DNA of 64,000 nucleotides. Origin: Diadema setosum (Eukaryota; Echinodermata; Echinoidea; Diadematoida; Diadematidae). Numbering within the stretch: the first letter of the stretch is position 1; each line of letters starts with the position of its first letter. Shown one piece after another: positions 15,301 through 26,150 of this stretch. The notes below the pieces were generated by a model that was not told the origin of the DNA, did no database searches, and saw nothing but the letters and a program-made list of their open reading frames with translations. The position numbers were made by a program, and so were the translations under genes. The stretch covers positions 26,938,192 to 27,002,191 of the forward strand of contig CM067072.1 of NCBI GenBank assembly GCA_033980235.1, given 5' to 3'.

Positions 15301-18300
15301 TCAGTGGGAATCAGTGGGAATGCTGAGGGATGATTGTTCCAATCCTTGTGGGATTTACTTAAGAGTACATTATATATCTACTGTTGTGTGAAAATTATTT
15401 GCTTCAGAACGGTCTCATATTCTAGTAATGTGCAGATTGATGCCCCGTCACTGACCAGGGACGCTTACCTGGAAACATTAAACTGCACATTACTTGAATA
15501 TGAGACCATTCTGAAGCAAATAATTTTCACACAAGAATAGATATATAGTGTACTCTTAAATGAATCCCACAAGGATTGGAACAATCATCCTCCAGCATTT
15601 CCACTGATTCCCACTGATCAGTTACTAGCCATCCCCTTTAAGTGTGTAGGCACTGCTACCTTCAAACAGTGTTATATAAATTCAAACTATTGGTGGCAGG
15701 TGCTTATTCCTTCTATGATAAAAAAAAAAAATAATAATAATATGTCTGTTCACAGCATAGAGGGTATCAACAATGGGAGCATAATCATCAAAATAATAAT
15801 GGCTATAATGATGACAATCATAATCATCCAACAAAAAGATGTAAGACCACACATCTGTACAGCCAAAATGTAAATCATTGTCAGCCATGCATATCATCTC
15901 GGAAAAATTACATACTCCAACCTAAAGGCACTGCACAGCACAGAAACATGGATGTCTCCAACCATTTTGGCTTTTACACTCTCCAGAAAGAGAGTAAAAT
16001 ACTGACATCAACCAGTATTCTACCAAACAGAATTTATTCTTATTTGAGCATTACCACACTTTATAACAGCAATAGTACGATCCTTGAGATGACAGTATAC
16101 AAATGATGCACAGGATAGAGTGTGTTAGTGAAGGTGCGGCGCGCTCGAGAGTATTGACAATGGTGCGACATGCACGAGGCGCAGCCGAGTGCATGTTTGC
16201 AACCGTTGTCAATACTCGAGAGTGCGCCGCACCTTCACTAATGCCACGAAATAATCCTGTGCATCATTTGTTTTATAAAATGGGTTGAAAACTAACAGCA
16301 TTATTCACGTACCTTTGTGGGTCAATACCAGTCAGCTACATGTAGCACTCGCTCAAAAGTCAAGATGTCCGAAGATGTTCGTCCCAAACATTTACGCACG
16401 TCGCACTCGGAAATCCCGCACATAAGTACTGTACGTACGTATAAGAGTATACGTACGCCACATACTGTTATGCACAAGAAAGGCCGCCGGCTGTTGTGGC
16501 AGCCCAGCCGCGGCTCGAACTAGAAGTTGTTTACAGGATTGACAGCGCATATAGTAGCGCGTGACGCACTTGTAACAACTGATTGAGTGCGCACTGCTAG
16601 TGTAAACATTGTGACGTACGTCAGGCCAGGGAGGTGGAAGAGAGACTTTTCTTAGTGCATACCTGAAGAAATTAATGCATGCACACGTGACTCATTTCAG
16701 CGCTTCCAATTGGCTACATTCTTGAACCCATTTTATAAATACTGAATAATACAGGATTGAATGACATTATATCTTAAGACTGTCTTTGAGCTGCAGGTTC
16801 ATGTCATGAGCATGAAGTAAATGTCATTAACATTGCAGCTAACAATATCACTTAATCCACTGTCATTATGTCATTATGACAAGCCTTTGTATACATTGTA
16901 CTATCTATCAACATGTACACATATACAGAATGCAGGGCTTGACTCCAGCCATATCCCTGTGGCCTAGGACCACCAAAGATTAATGTTGTGCCACCAAACT
17001 CCATATAGGCTATTTTGTCAAAAAGCTGCGATCTTTAAGTTTGCAACAAAAATGTTGTCATGTCACTTGTGCAAAAATGTCCACTTTCACAGTAAGTCTA
17101 TCAAAAAATGATGGAGTAGGGAGGATCCATGGTGTGTACAAGAAGCAAGTATGCTTTCAGCAGCAAAATTTTTCATTCAAACAAAAAAGAAATCTATTCA
17201 TTTATTCATTCATTCACATCCGTTCATTCATTCAGTCAGACATACACATTCAGCCAGTTTTTTTCATACAAGACCTCATGGCTTTTTCTCTAGTTGTTCT
17301 CTTTTCATTTTCATGCACTTTTTGACATTGCATATTTGGAAGGAATAAGCTTGAAGGGACATTGAGAGGAAGCCAACCTGTGGTGTAAGCTCCACTTCCA
17401 GCTCTCCAGAGAGGTACTGCCTCTCAAACTCAGCATTCTCGCCGACATAGGACGACACCATCCTCTTGATCTGCCTCGTCTGGAGCAGCAAACCCAGGCC
17501 GAAGTCGTCAACGCTGGGCCACAAAGGAAACAAGAGGTAGCACAAGATAAAGAAAAAAAAATTGTAGGGATAACAAAGTTAGTCTGATGTAATCATTTGT
17601 CAATGGAACAATTGTGAGCATGGGTATAGATGTCATTCACCTTCATACACAATGCTTTGACAATATTTCTCAGGATTACCACTCATTGATTGATTCTTAT
17701 CTGAATGATGCGACAGGTATTACTATTTTCATGGCCCATCAAAGTGAAGCCATTTGTAAAGAAATGCAAGGGAAGATACAAGTAAATATATTGCACACCA
17801 GCATTTTCAAAATTTATTCAGGATCTGTTTCCTTGGAGTATATTCACACTTTGAGCCTGTGAAAATGCTTGCCACAGCTACTTCATATCATATCTACAAA
17901 TGGGCAAATTGAAATCATAGCCAATTACTGTAGATGCTGGATATCTTATGGTGGTTTCATATCCAGTAATGTAACAACCCTCCAAAATATTGTCCTCCAA
18001 TTATGCGAGTACTAAGTAACAGAGCAATGTATGTACATGCAACATGAGAAGGCAACAGTCGCACACAAATGTCTAGCCTAGTATGTGCACATGCTAAGCA
18101 TAACCAAACAGTATGATACTCATGGTCAACTGTCTGGGAAATTGACTTACAATTCCCAATTCAAAGAATATCATGCCTGTAAAGTAATTTGGCATCTACG
18201 GTATTTCATCTTGCTGCTCACCCTGCATTGTTGCTGACTGCTGTGATGCCTTTGACCCCTGTGTCCAACAAGCCTTGGATGAGATTCTCTGGGATGCCAC

Positions 18301-21300
18301 ATAGTCCAAAACCTGACGGAAATAATCAATCAAAATTAGAGAGATACATCTGTCAACTTGTTGTCACACTTGAAGTCTAACTCTTATAACAATGTACATA
18401 GGATTGTAGAGTAGGGAAGGTCTATGGCACATAGAAATTGTACGCATGACTTCAACAGCAAAATTGTTTATGTCCACTTTGGGATTTTTTTTTTTTTGTA
18501 GTTTTTTGTCGTAGTATTTCCACTAAAACTGCAGCAGTCTAAGTTCTTATCCACTCACAACGACAATGAAACTTGTCTGACTTTCCTCAAACTCACTGAT
18601 GTGTTCTACTGAACTGCTACTCAGTCCACACACATACTGTATACGCCATATATTTCGCGAGTCTAAATTTTCGCGAATCGGGAATTCCCGACGATTTCGC
18701 GAGTGGTTAAATTCGCGAGTGTGGAGTCCTGTACTGAATGGAAAAATGTACACTCGTACGTAACATTCACATCGGAGTCAGAGTCAATATTTTCGCATGT
18801 CTTTAATTTCGCGAATAGCACCCAACTCGCGAAATTTGCGAAAATAAAAACCTCGCAAAATATTCGGCGTATACAGTATTGAGGTGAACTCGTCCCTTAA
18901 TATCTGTCTGCTTTTGCACACACTTTCAAACCTGTCCATTGCACTGGTATCACTCTCTATCCATTCTCGAAAGGATTAAATCTCCCTTAAACGTATGACA
19001 TAGCCCAATTTATGTTATATGGAGTTAAAGAGTTTCACTCACAGCTTTCGATACCCTTTCTTGTAAGAACAATTCATATACAAAATTTCAAAAATGCTAG
19101 ATACAATATTGTCTCTGGTCTTACCTCCCACTAGGATAGTCGAGTTGTCAGGAATTTCTTTGACGGCATCCGCAGCATTTTCACAGAACTCCACATTCAG
19201 GTGTTGTGATGTGGAGATGCATCTTGCAAAACTCTTCACATAGAAGAATGGATGGGACATATAGAGAAAAGAGAGGATTAATTAGTCGATGAATCCATTT
19301 ACATATTTCAGTTCTTCATGCAATGTCATTCTTGAAAGTTCAGAGGTTTTAACCACTGATTCTAAGAAAATTCTTCTTCTTCCACTTCTTTTTCTTCTTC
19401 TTCTCTAGATATTAAAAGTACAGGCCAACATGGGATGCATCAGTGTATGAGTATGGTGTGAGGTGCAGACATGCGCAGTGTACTTTTTAAAACATTTGCT
19501 ACAAGGACATATTGTATGTACAGTGCACTGCTAGTTGAACGAGTGCAGGTAAAAACTGCTCCTGCCCTCTAGCTGAGCTGAAGATGTTGCACTTGTTCCT
19601 TAAACATTAGAGATAAGAGGTCCACTTGATGGTCTGGTTGGGTAGGCTGTTCCATCATAGGCTTGCAGGGTCCACTATAAAGCTTCTCTGAAAGTCGGTA
19701 TAAATCTTCTCTGATAGGTCAGTAAGACTAAGACTCTGAGCAAATGGGTCAGGGTGCATACATGTGGAACATGCAGCATCTGGGAGTGGCCTATGGGAAT
19801 TCTGGAATTTATTGGTAGGATGTTGCATAGGATGTGTACAATAGAATTCATGATACAATACGTCATGTAAATACATCATGTCCATATTATTATAGGTATC
19901 CATAGGTAGGAGGTACAATTGTAGGTAGACTAGGTAAATTTTGGCTTTCAAGAGCTTCAAATTAGATATCCCTGGGGTTAGGGCCAGCCCAATCTATGAA
20001 GTACAGAATGTCAGCAACACTGCTCATTTGCTGGTTTAGAAAAACCTCCTGAAAAACACAGCGGACATAACAGCGTCAGCGGTGCAACCGTCACCATCTC
20101 AAGCCTGTTGATGTGATTCATTGTGAGTTTGTGTAAAAGAATCCCATAATTACTGAAGACCAGAAGTAATGTTAGATGACTTTAACCTTCACTTATGAAA
20201 GGCATTGTGCTGCCCACAGGAAGAAGACAAGACTTTTTAATTCTCCTATCATTAATCAATGACAAACGAAACCCCATCCCAACCATTATCATGATTATCA
20301 TGTTGCTTTGCAAAGAAGGCAAACAGAAATATGGTTGCTCCTTCAGAAGCATTCTTTGCCCCCAATTCTTAGTATTATTCATATTATTTCAATCTTTACT
20401 TATCTAAATATCTTCATGTTACTTAGCCTCCACTCACCACTCGAACTCCACTGCGAGTACTAGACTAATAACTTTGTAGCAGCCACTACCACGTCCGTCC
20501 ATGTGAAACAAATAGAATTAAATTCATCTTTAGATTTACTCGTACAAATGTATTCGTAACTGTAAAGTTTAGAGCTAGAATTGTAGGATCTTTTCTAGTC
20601 TTTATCAAATCAAGTGATATCTACTGATTGTGTTCGGCTCAAGCTCAAAGGGTTCGTTCAAGCGCTCTCCTAAAGCGAACTGTACCTTACCATACTTGTG
20701 CCAGCAAAGGAGCGCTCGAACGCTCCTAAAGTGTACTGTACCATACTGTACTGAGCCAAAAGTTGTACCAAGCCAAAAGTGGACCACTTCCCGATGTGCT
20801 CCAAAAGCGTACCAAAATTTCGTTGTAAAGCATGCGCGTATCATGCGCATACGTCACAATGCAAAGACATCATTCTCTTTGTTCGGGACAGCTGTGTAAG
20901 TGGCTAGTAGTTCAAGCGCCAGGTGGATGACATTCTTGCTACAAAAATGCGTGACCTTTTCTTTTAAAAAAAAAAGTAAAAACAACTCGTGAGGTACGCT
21001 TTCTCGACAGAGCGTTCGAACGCTGTTCAAATCTGGCGAATCTGGCAGAGTTCGGTATGTATGGTACGCTTTTGCCTTTGGTTCAGTTCGCTTTGGACAG
21101 TTTGGTTCGCTTTAGTCATGTTAGTCTTATAGAGCACTCATATGCACCCTTAGTTTACCAGCCATGTAATATCTATATGCCGTCCGGCTGCGTGCATTTA
21201 TGATCTACTAGGACTCTTGCTAGTAGGCAAACCCATAGGCCTAACGTTAAAGTTTACAGCAGTCAATAGCCGAAAGAAATTTACTCGACTACAAACGGAG

Positions 21301-21548
21301 ACATTACATGAAATACAGTATGTGGGACTGCAAGGTGGTACAACTCGAGTAAATCATGTGATGACGCGTTTCAAATCAATGTTACCAACAAGCGTAGATT
21401 GTCAGAAGACACAGTTCATAGTTTTATTTCCTCACCTGAGTACACCTACCTTAACTTCAACTCTATGCTTGCCCAACCTTGAGGCTGGAGCTCGAGCTGT
21501 TGAGATACGCAAAATTGATCTGTGTAGATTTCGCAGAATATTCGCCAT
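6240..21548 (-). CDS. OXCT1: Succinyl-CoA:3-ketoacid CoA-transferase, mitochondrial (SCOT), whole gene, 13 exons
   Basis: The enzyme moves CoA from succinyl-CoA to acetoacetate in the mitochondrial matrix, the committed step of ketone-body use. Modelled join (minus strand, first to last): 21478-21548, 19125-19222, 18222-18312, 17378-17513, 15034-15183, 12592-12759, 11725-11832, 11176-11293, 9999-10093, 8819-8940, 7873-7948, 7012-7182, 6240-6377. Every junction is GT-AG and all phases close, giving 513 residues (human 520). The product has an Arg-rich N-terminal targeting peptide, the family I signature ending [10 protein letters not shown] (across exons 2/3), and the family II signature QSENGVLGL with the catalytic Glu at about residue 339 (human Glu344 in the precursor). 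Residues 1-280 form the alpha-like domain and the rest the beta-like domain, fused as in animal SCOT. Identity throughout exons 3-13 is obvious by eye. The exon 1/2 border has a second in-frame solution that adds 13 residues. The 3' UTR end was not located. Confidence 0.97.
7012..7182 (-). CDS. OXCT1: OXCT1 exon 12
   Basis: Fifty-seven codons, phase 0 at both ends. Encodes [36 protein letters not shown] and [18 protein letters not shown], highly conserved with vertebrate SCOT. Confidence 0.98.
7873..7948 (-). CDS. OXCT1: OXCT1 exon 11
   Basis: Encodes [20 protein letters not shown] and NWMIP, with acceptor TTTTTCAG and donor CCA|GTGAGT. The phases join exons 10 and 12 exactly. Confidence 0.97.
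8819..8940 (-). CDS. OXCT1: OXCT1 exon 10
   Basis: Encodes [20 protein letters not shown], then [18 protein letters not shown]. Ends phase 2 at AGGGG|GTGAGA. Confidence 0.97.
9999..10093 (-). CDS. OXCT1: OXCT1 exon 9: catalytic glutamate exon
   Basis: Encodes [15 protein letters not shown], then [11 protein letters not shown]. The Glu of SENG forms the glutamyl-CoA thioester intermediate in this family. The donor is TTG|GTGAGT, phase 0. Confidence 0.97.
10303..10613. mobile_element. hAT-like MITE in OXCT1 intron 8
   Basis: Ends CAGAGACTCCAAC and GTTGGAGTCTCTG, with TGATAA directly outside both ends (a 6-8 bp duplication depending on boundary). Internal CGAAAGCGGGAGA repeats. 311 bp, non-coding. 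The hAT assignment rests on the CAGAG start and the duplication size. Confidence 0.7.
11176..11293 (-). CDS. OXCT1: OXCT1 exon 8: inter-domain linker and start of the beta-like domain
   Basis: The first half ([19 protein letters not shown]) is the hydrophilic, variable linker. The second half ([17 protein letters not shown]) opens the beta-like domain. Ends phase 1 at TATG|GTATCC. Confidence 0.95.
11725..11832 (-). CDS. OXCT1: OXCT1 exon 7
   Basis: Thirty-six codons starting [20 protein letters not shown] and ending YVKRIE, before a GAG|GTGAGT donor. This is the segment leading to the inter-domain linker of SCOT. Confidence 0.97.
12592..12759 (-). CDS. OXCT1: OXCT1 exon 6
   Basis: Fifty-six codons, phase 0 at both ends. 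Encodes [19 protein letters not shown], then [20 protein letters not shown] and [16 protein letters not shown], matching the end of the alpha-like domain. Confidence 0.97.
13874..14788. mobile_element. pogo/Tigger-like non-autonomous element in OXCT1 intron 5
   Basis: Inverted ends CAGTAAACCTCG and CGAGGTTTACTG are flanked by TA on both sides. Subterminal repeats contain CGACTTAAGTG/CGACTTATCCG and GTCGA motifs. 915 bp, no transposase frame. Confidence 0.78.
15034..15183 (-). CDS. OXCT1: OXCT1 exon 5
   Basis: Fifty codons, phase 0 at both ends. Encodes [26 protein letters not shown] and [13 protein letters not shown], the conserved core of the alpha-like domain. The donor is GAG|GTAAGT. Confidence 0.97.
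15281..15637. mobile_element. TTAA-flanked foldback MITE, copy 1 (OXCT1 intron 4)
   Basis: TTAA on both sides. Ends AGGGGATGGCTAGTAAC and GTTACTAGCCATCCCCT. The arms are complementary for most of their length (about 150 bp each) around a short centre with GCCCCGTCACTG. Copy 2 is at 56422-56770. Confidence 0.85.
16100..16760. mobile_element. Foldback element with a strong 171-bp hairpin (OXCT1 intron 4)
   Basis: 16100-16270 is one hairpin: CAAATGATGCACAGGAT against ATCCTGTGCATCATTTG, with arms containing GGTGCGGCGC and CTCGAGAGTATTGACAA. ACAGGATT and TTTATAAAATGGGTT recur inverted at 16720-16758, suggesting a larger composite element. Confidence 0.6.
17378..17513 (-). CDS. OXCT1: OXCT1 exon 4
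   Basis: Encodes [18 protein letters not shown], then [18 protein letters not shown] and ELTPQ, close to identical with the vertebrate enzyme. Ends phase 0 at CAG|GTTGGC. Confidence 0.97.
18222..18312 (-). CDS. OXCT1: OXCT1 exon 3
   Basis: Encodes [18 protein letters not shown] and on to AVSNNAG. It completes the CoA-transferase family I signature and the first nucleotide-fold helix. The donor is GCAGG|GTGAGC, phase 2. Confidence 0.96.
18637..18876. mobile_element. TA-flanked MITE with TCGCGA-rich ends (OXCT1 intron 2)
   Basis: Ends CTGTATACGCC and GGCGTATACAG with TA outside both. The interior is rich in TTCGCGAA-type motifs. 240 bp, non-coding. Confidence 0.75.
19125..19222 (-). CDS. OXCT1: OXCT1 exon 2: presequence end and start of the CoA-transferase fold
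   Basis: Encodes [12 protein letters not shown] then the helix DAVKEIP and the strand STILVGG, aligned to the human STSAHRHTKF and VLVGG region. The acceptor at 19223 pairs with the exon 1 donor at 21478. The alternative acceptor giving start 19233 (SFAR added) pairs in frame with the donor at 21450. Ends phase 1. Confidence 0.88.
20620..21130. repeat. Dispersed element rich in AAAGCG and GAGCGCTCGAACG motifs, copy 1
   Basis: Shares GCGCGTATCATGCGCATACG, CATCATTCTCTTTGTTCGGG and AGTTCAAGCGCCAGGTGG with 41290-41660 in the same order and orientation. The ends are complementary series of TTCGCTTT/AAAGCGAA. Lies in OXCT1 intron 1. Confidence 0.7.
21478..21548 (-). CDS. OXCT1: OXCT1 exon 1: start codon and mitochondrial targeting peptide
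   Basis: The ATG is at 21548-21546. It begins [19 protein letters not shown], a basic, Ser/Leu-rich stretch without acidic residues, typical of a matrix presequence. The donor after 21478 (AAG|GTTGGG) leaves phase 2. A stronger donor lies 28 bp further on after 21450 (AAG|GTAGGT), phase 0, and would extend the exon to 21450. Confidence 0.8.
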
Positions 21549-21871
21549 GTTGACTGATGAATTTTACTGAAGTTCAATGACCTGCTGATCCGATGCAATC
21601 GAGGGCATCTTATCGTAGTTTCTATCACAGACGCAGGAATCTATCTTTTATCTTTGTTATTCCAAATGCAACAAACTGTTGCGGTAACAAGCACATACGA
21701 TTATTGTGTCCTGCCGTGTCGGTATTGTGTCATTAAAGCATCGTATTTTCTCTTTTAAGAGGGTAGACAATACAACATTTGTGAAATTGTGTAAAATTGA
21801 ATTGAAAAAATATGAAAACTGGAAAGCAGACTAGCATTCCAGTGTTGGGAGTGGCGGGGGTGTGTCAGCAT

Positions 21872-23341
21872 ATGGGTGGTATTCTGAACACCGTTTTATC
21901 TCTGTTGTAACTTGTGTTGTAACTTGTGTTGTAAGTCTGTGCGTTACAACACCGCTAAAACAGTTGTAAATCGGTATTCTGAAAACTGTTTTAACGGTGT
22001 TGTAAGTCGTGAAAGCAACGCCCACCCAAATAAGCATATCCAATAGGAAATATTGTTAGAAGTAGCATCTAAAACATTTCAACCAATAAGATTGCTTCCT
22101 TGGGCAACTGCGCCTTGCTTAACTCCGCGCGTTTTAACAAGCGCTCTTTCTCTGGCGTGCGCACAAATAGGACAATGGCATGCGCAGGTAAAGAGAGCCA
22201 GAGATAAAGTAAAGTTACAACAGAAGCTTGATCATTATGCCTTCTTACCGGTTTTGCCGTATGGTTGGTGCGGTAGGGGATTCGCAAAGCTATCTCAGAT
22301 TGAGTCTTTCTAATTTTGTTTAAAAAATAAGAAGATATCTGGCGTTTATAAGAGGAACCCAAATTTCATGGTTTATGGGGAACTAGACGCTTCTAAATTA
22401 AGTTAAGCCCTTAAAACACACACACACACACAAAAGTTAAGCCCTTGCAATGCCATGTTATCATTATTATTAGAAGTAGTATAATAGAAGTAGAAGTATT
22501 AGTATTATTGTTGTTGTTGTCACTATCTTCACTAGATATCTCTTGGAGATCAATATCACGTCAAATTCCATCATGGAGCCTTAGACTTCTAAATACTTTT
22601 CTCAGGATTCGCGCCATCCCCAGCAATAAACATTTTTGAAACACCCAAAGGTACTGATGATGAATTCTTATTGGTGAAGATAGTGAAATCATATTAAAAA
22701 AAAATGTTTAATATTTTGAAAGATATTTTTGAAATGAATAGTGCTTAAAACAAACTGCCGACGGTGCCGGTAACCTTTCTGTTCATGTGTTTGTGTTTTT
22801 GTCTGTGTACATAATTACAGTATGCTACGCGTATGTACTTGCAATGTTACTGTTACCAAAATTTGTATTGTGGAATGAGTTTACATTTTGTCAAACTGCT
22901 ATATCTTTTGCCTTTCTGTACATACATTGTTTTTATTTTTTATATATCTTTCTTATTTTGAACTCGCATACCACAATATTGAGTTAATGAATTATCTCAC
23001 TATCTAACATAAGTTAAAGCGAAAGTTACAACGGAGTTAAAACACCTTCCACCCTGTTTTATCTCAGAAGCATAAATTTGCACGGGGCACGACTTACAAC
23101 AGAAGATAAAACAGTTTTCAGAATACCGTGTAATCTAATGGGTGTTCAGGTTTGCGCCCACTGTTACGCGCGTGCGCATACCCTAATACAATGGTATGCG
23201 CAGGCAAAGAGTGCGCAAGATAAAACACAAGTTACAACAGAAGTTACAACAGAAGTTACAACAGAGATAAAACGGTGTTCAGAATACCGATTTGTTACAA
23301 CAGACTTACAACAGAGATAAAACAGTCTCAGAATACCACCC
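21872..23341. mobile_element. Composite inverted-repeat element, GGTATTCTGA / TTACAACAGAGATAAAAC
   Basis: Left end GGTGGTATTCTGA followed by GTTTTATCTCTGTTGTAAC. The right end is the complement, ending CAGAATACCACC. Inner copies of the same terminal motif (21972-22010 and 23085-23125) and a repeated ATGCGCAGG(T/C)AAAGAG segment at 22178 and 23190 suggest two related elements or a nested insertion around 22230-23070. Confidence 0.7.
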
Positions 23342-23599
23342 CTGGGTTGCAAAAGTGCAAGTTTTTAATTTTTTCATTACAAGGAGGCTCAAGACATTGT
23401 ATCACAACTATCTTTTCTATCCCCTTTGAACCCATGTTCGATGCCGCCACTCAAATATATTTGAAGTATGTGTCAAATTGGATCTGCCTCACAGATAAGA
23501 ATGGCAATCAGTAGACGTGTCTCATTCGCATGATGGGACATTTTGTTTACACATGGCCCCAAACTTTGGAATAATTTAGATGACAGTTTAAAGGGCTCG

Positions 23600-23935
23600 T
23601 ATAATTTTGGTTGAGACCTAACTTCAGGATTTTAACATTTTATGGGTGAGATAATGAGAAACCTTTTATGAAATATGAGAGAGCATGTAATTCCAAAATG
23701 AATTCAACGTTTATTTGATGAAAATAGGTTTTGAAACGGCTGAGATACCCAAACTGAGCAATACTAATAAAATGTGGGACCCACCTTTCATTACGATCGC
23801 TTTGTTTTACTTTGTTTTTGGATGTCTCAGCCATTCCCAAACCGATTTTCATGAAATAAACTTTGAATTCCTCTTAGAATGGCATGCTCTGTACCATTTC
23901 ATAAGTGGTTTCTTGGTATCTCGCAAAAAGTGAGC
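23600..23935. repeat. Long foldback repeat
   Basis: GAGATAATGAGAAACC... reads into an arm of about 95 bp. It is matched in inverse orientation by the segment ending GTTTCTTGGTATCTCGC, with GAATTCAA(C/A)GTTTATTT near the tip of each arm. Non-coding. Confidence 0.6.
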
Positions 23936-24290
23936 CAAATCCTCAGCTCCACCAATACTGCACCATCCATTTAAACGAATCTGTCACATTCCTTACATTC
24001 AAATAACAATTCAGAAGATATTTGCTTTCGAGATATAACGTTGGATAATCAAATTATTCGTGTGATATTAATCATGCTTTCATCTGTCCTGTCCTGAGTG
24101 GTGTGTACTATGACAAAAATTTTCTATTACTCTTCTGTTCTTATCTCTTCTGTCATCTCTCGTCTTGTTTTTGTTTTTGTTTTTTGTTATTTTGTAATGT
24201 GAGGCATTATGATTTCTTCATTGTATGATGTCATGTCTTTTGTGTAATATGTATAAATGCGTTTACCTGCGTATGTATGAAGGCCCTATG

Positions 24291-24325
24291 TATGTATGTA
24301 TGTATGTATGTATGTATGTATGTAT
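24291..24325. repeat. (TATG)n microsatellite
   Basis: A run of TATG/GTAT units of about 35 bp. Confidence 0.9.
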
Positions 24326-26017
24326 AGTAGTATGTAAGCATGAATGTAGTTATGTGTGTATACTATTGTGGTTTGATTTCGGTGCACACATGCACGGCTC
24401 AATCCCTATTGTGTCTGTAGCTTGTAACACTGTATAATTGGCAGTCTCTTAATTTTTTTAGTTTGTATTTGTTTGTTTGTTTGGTTTTTTTTTTGTTCTT
24501 TTGATTTGAAAATAGTTACTGCTACGATGATTTTTAACCAGTTATATATGAATTAATGTTGGATGATATTTAGTACATATCTAGTACAAATGACCCACGT
24601 CATATATCCCGTCAGTGGGCCACTTTTTCCCCATTCTAATATTCACTTTTCTGTCAACCTTCCAAAGTGTGCATGGCTATTTTCGGTTATTATTAAATTG
24701 TATATATACTTTGATATACGACGATGCTGTACGGTATCCCGTTTAACCCTTTCTTTGCTAATGAGTCAAATTTGCACAAAATTTCACATTATACACAAAT
24801 TAATGGATAAGTAGTTAATGTGACCTCACGGAGTAAGGTACAGAGATATTCCAGTCTTGTCATAGATTACTCTCGCCGACTCTGATGAGAAACAGTAAAA
24901 TCCTGTGAGTATAACAGGGAAAATTTGATCATGATTGGATAAAGATTAGGGAAGATCTGTGAAGTTTGGTTAATTTCTGCAGAACGCTCCTCGTACAGTT
25001 GATATGAACATGCAAATGAGTGAGCTGATGATGTAATCACCTCACTATTTTTCATTGATCGTTTCCAAAAAGAAAAGAAAAATAATGAAAATTAATAATG
25101 ATCAGTTAGGCATGAGGCTGGGGTGTAATTGCGTCTGAATGAAAAAATTTGTGAAACTTTCGTGACTTTGAAATGTCATAACTTCCTCATTTTCCATCCA
25201 ATTTTATTAAATTTTCATTGTTGCACTGAGACAATTTCACTCATTATTTTCAAAGTATCTTTCATCTGTACTGGAATTTCCCTTCAAGGTCTGTTAGCAT
25301 GATGATGACACTGCTTTCTCTTGAGAAGTCATTCTTGACATATCTTGACGTTTGTGGAGGGGATTGACTTTGGTCATTGTATATTTCATATGTTTTCGTC
25401 GGGGGGGGGGGGATTTGACTTCACTTAAAGAATGAATAAGCAAAACATACCAGATATTAATGTTAGAGTAACAAATTAATTTTCAGATTGCTCGCAATAG
25501 AAAGCGGCTTCAAACACTGAATATCAAAGGCACAAATGCACCTGTGGATGGAATCCTTTTGCCCATCAAAGTGTAAGGGCTGTTTGAACAACAAAAAAAA
25601 AACTAGTTATAAATCCAGCTCTTGAATCTCAATTTTATTTGAAAAGAAATTGTGCTCACTACAAAGGGTCGCTTCCATTGCAGGATGGATACAGTAGGAA
25701 GGAACTCTTCACTGGATAACTTGCTGAGAATGGATTATCAATCAACTGTTCATGTCTGTAACGCTGTATTGTGCATGAACGTCCCTATATAGGATGTGAT
25801 ACACGAGAAGGATTGTAATTCGGTCTCGGTTGACCGACTGTTCATTAAGTCCCAGCGGATGCTACTTCACTGGAACTGACTTTTCCTACGTTTCAGTGGA
25901 TTTCGAAAAGAAAATGGTTAAGGGTTGTGGTTATTAAAGCAGTAAATTAAGTCTCTTTCATGCATGACGCATTTTTCTTACGAGCACGTGGCTTTATAAT
26001 CTTCTAATTCATCTATA

Positions 26018-26150
26018 GATTACGTCGTGGTCCAGAGGACTGGGCTCTGAATGTGAGGTCAGTGAAAAAGTCCCGAATTCAATCCATTTATTGGCACGAA
26101 TGAGCGTGAACAAGACGCTCTCTGCACAACGTTCGTCTTTCCCACAGTGC
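26018..26150 (+). repeat. Decayed tRNA-derived SINE
   Basis: An A-box-like GTGGTCCAGAGGACTGG and a B-box-like CCGAATTCAATCC lie about 45 bp apart, as in a tRNA gene, but the stems do not pair well. Read as a SINE head, not a functional tRNA. Confidence 0.4.

Noticed and set aside
21217..21570. 117-codon plus-strand frame over OXCT1 exon 1
   Set aside because: Shadow of the minus-strand presequence exon, with no similarity of its own.
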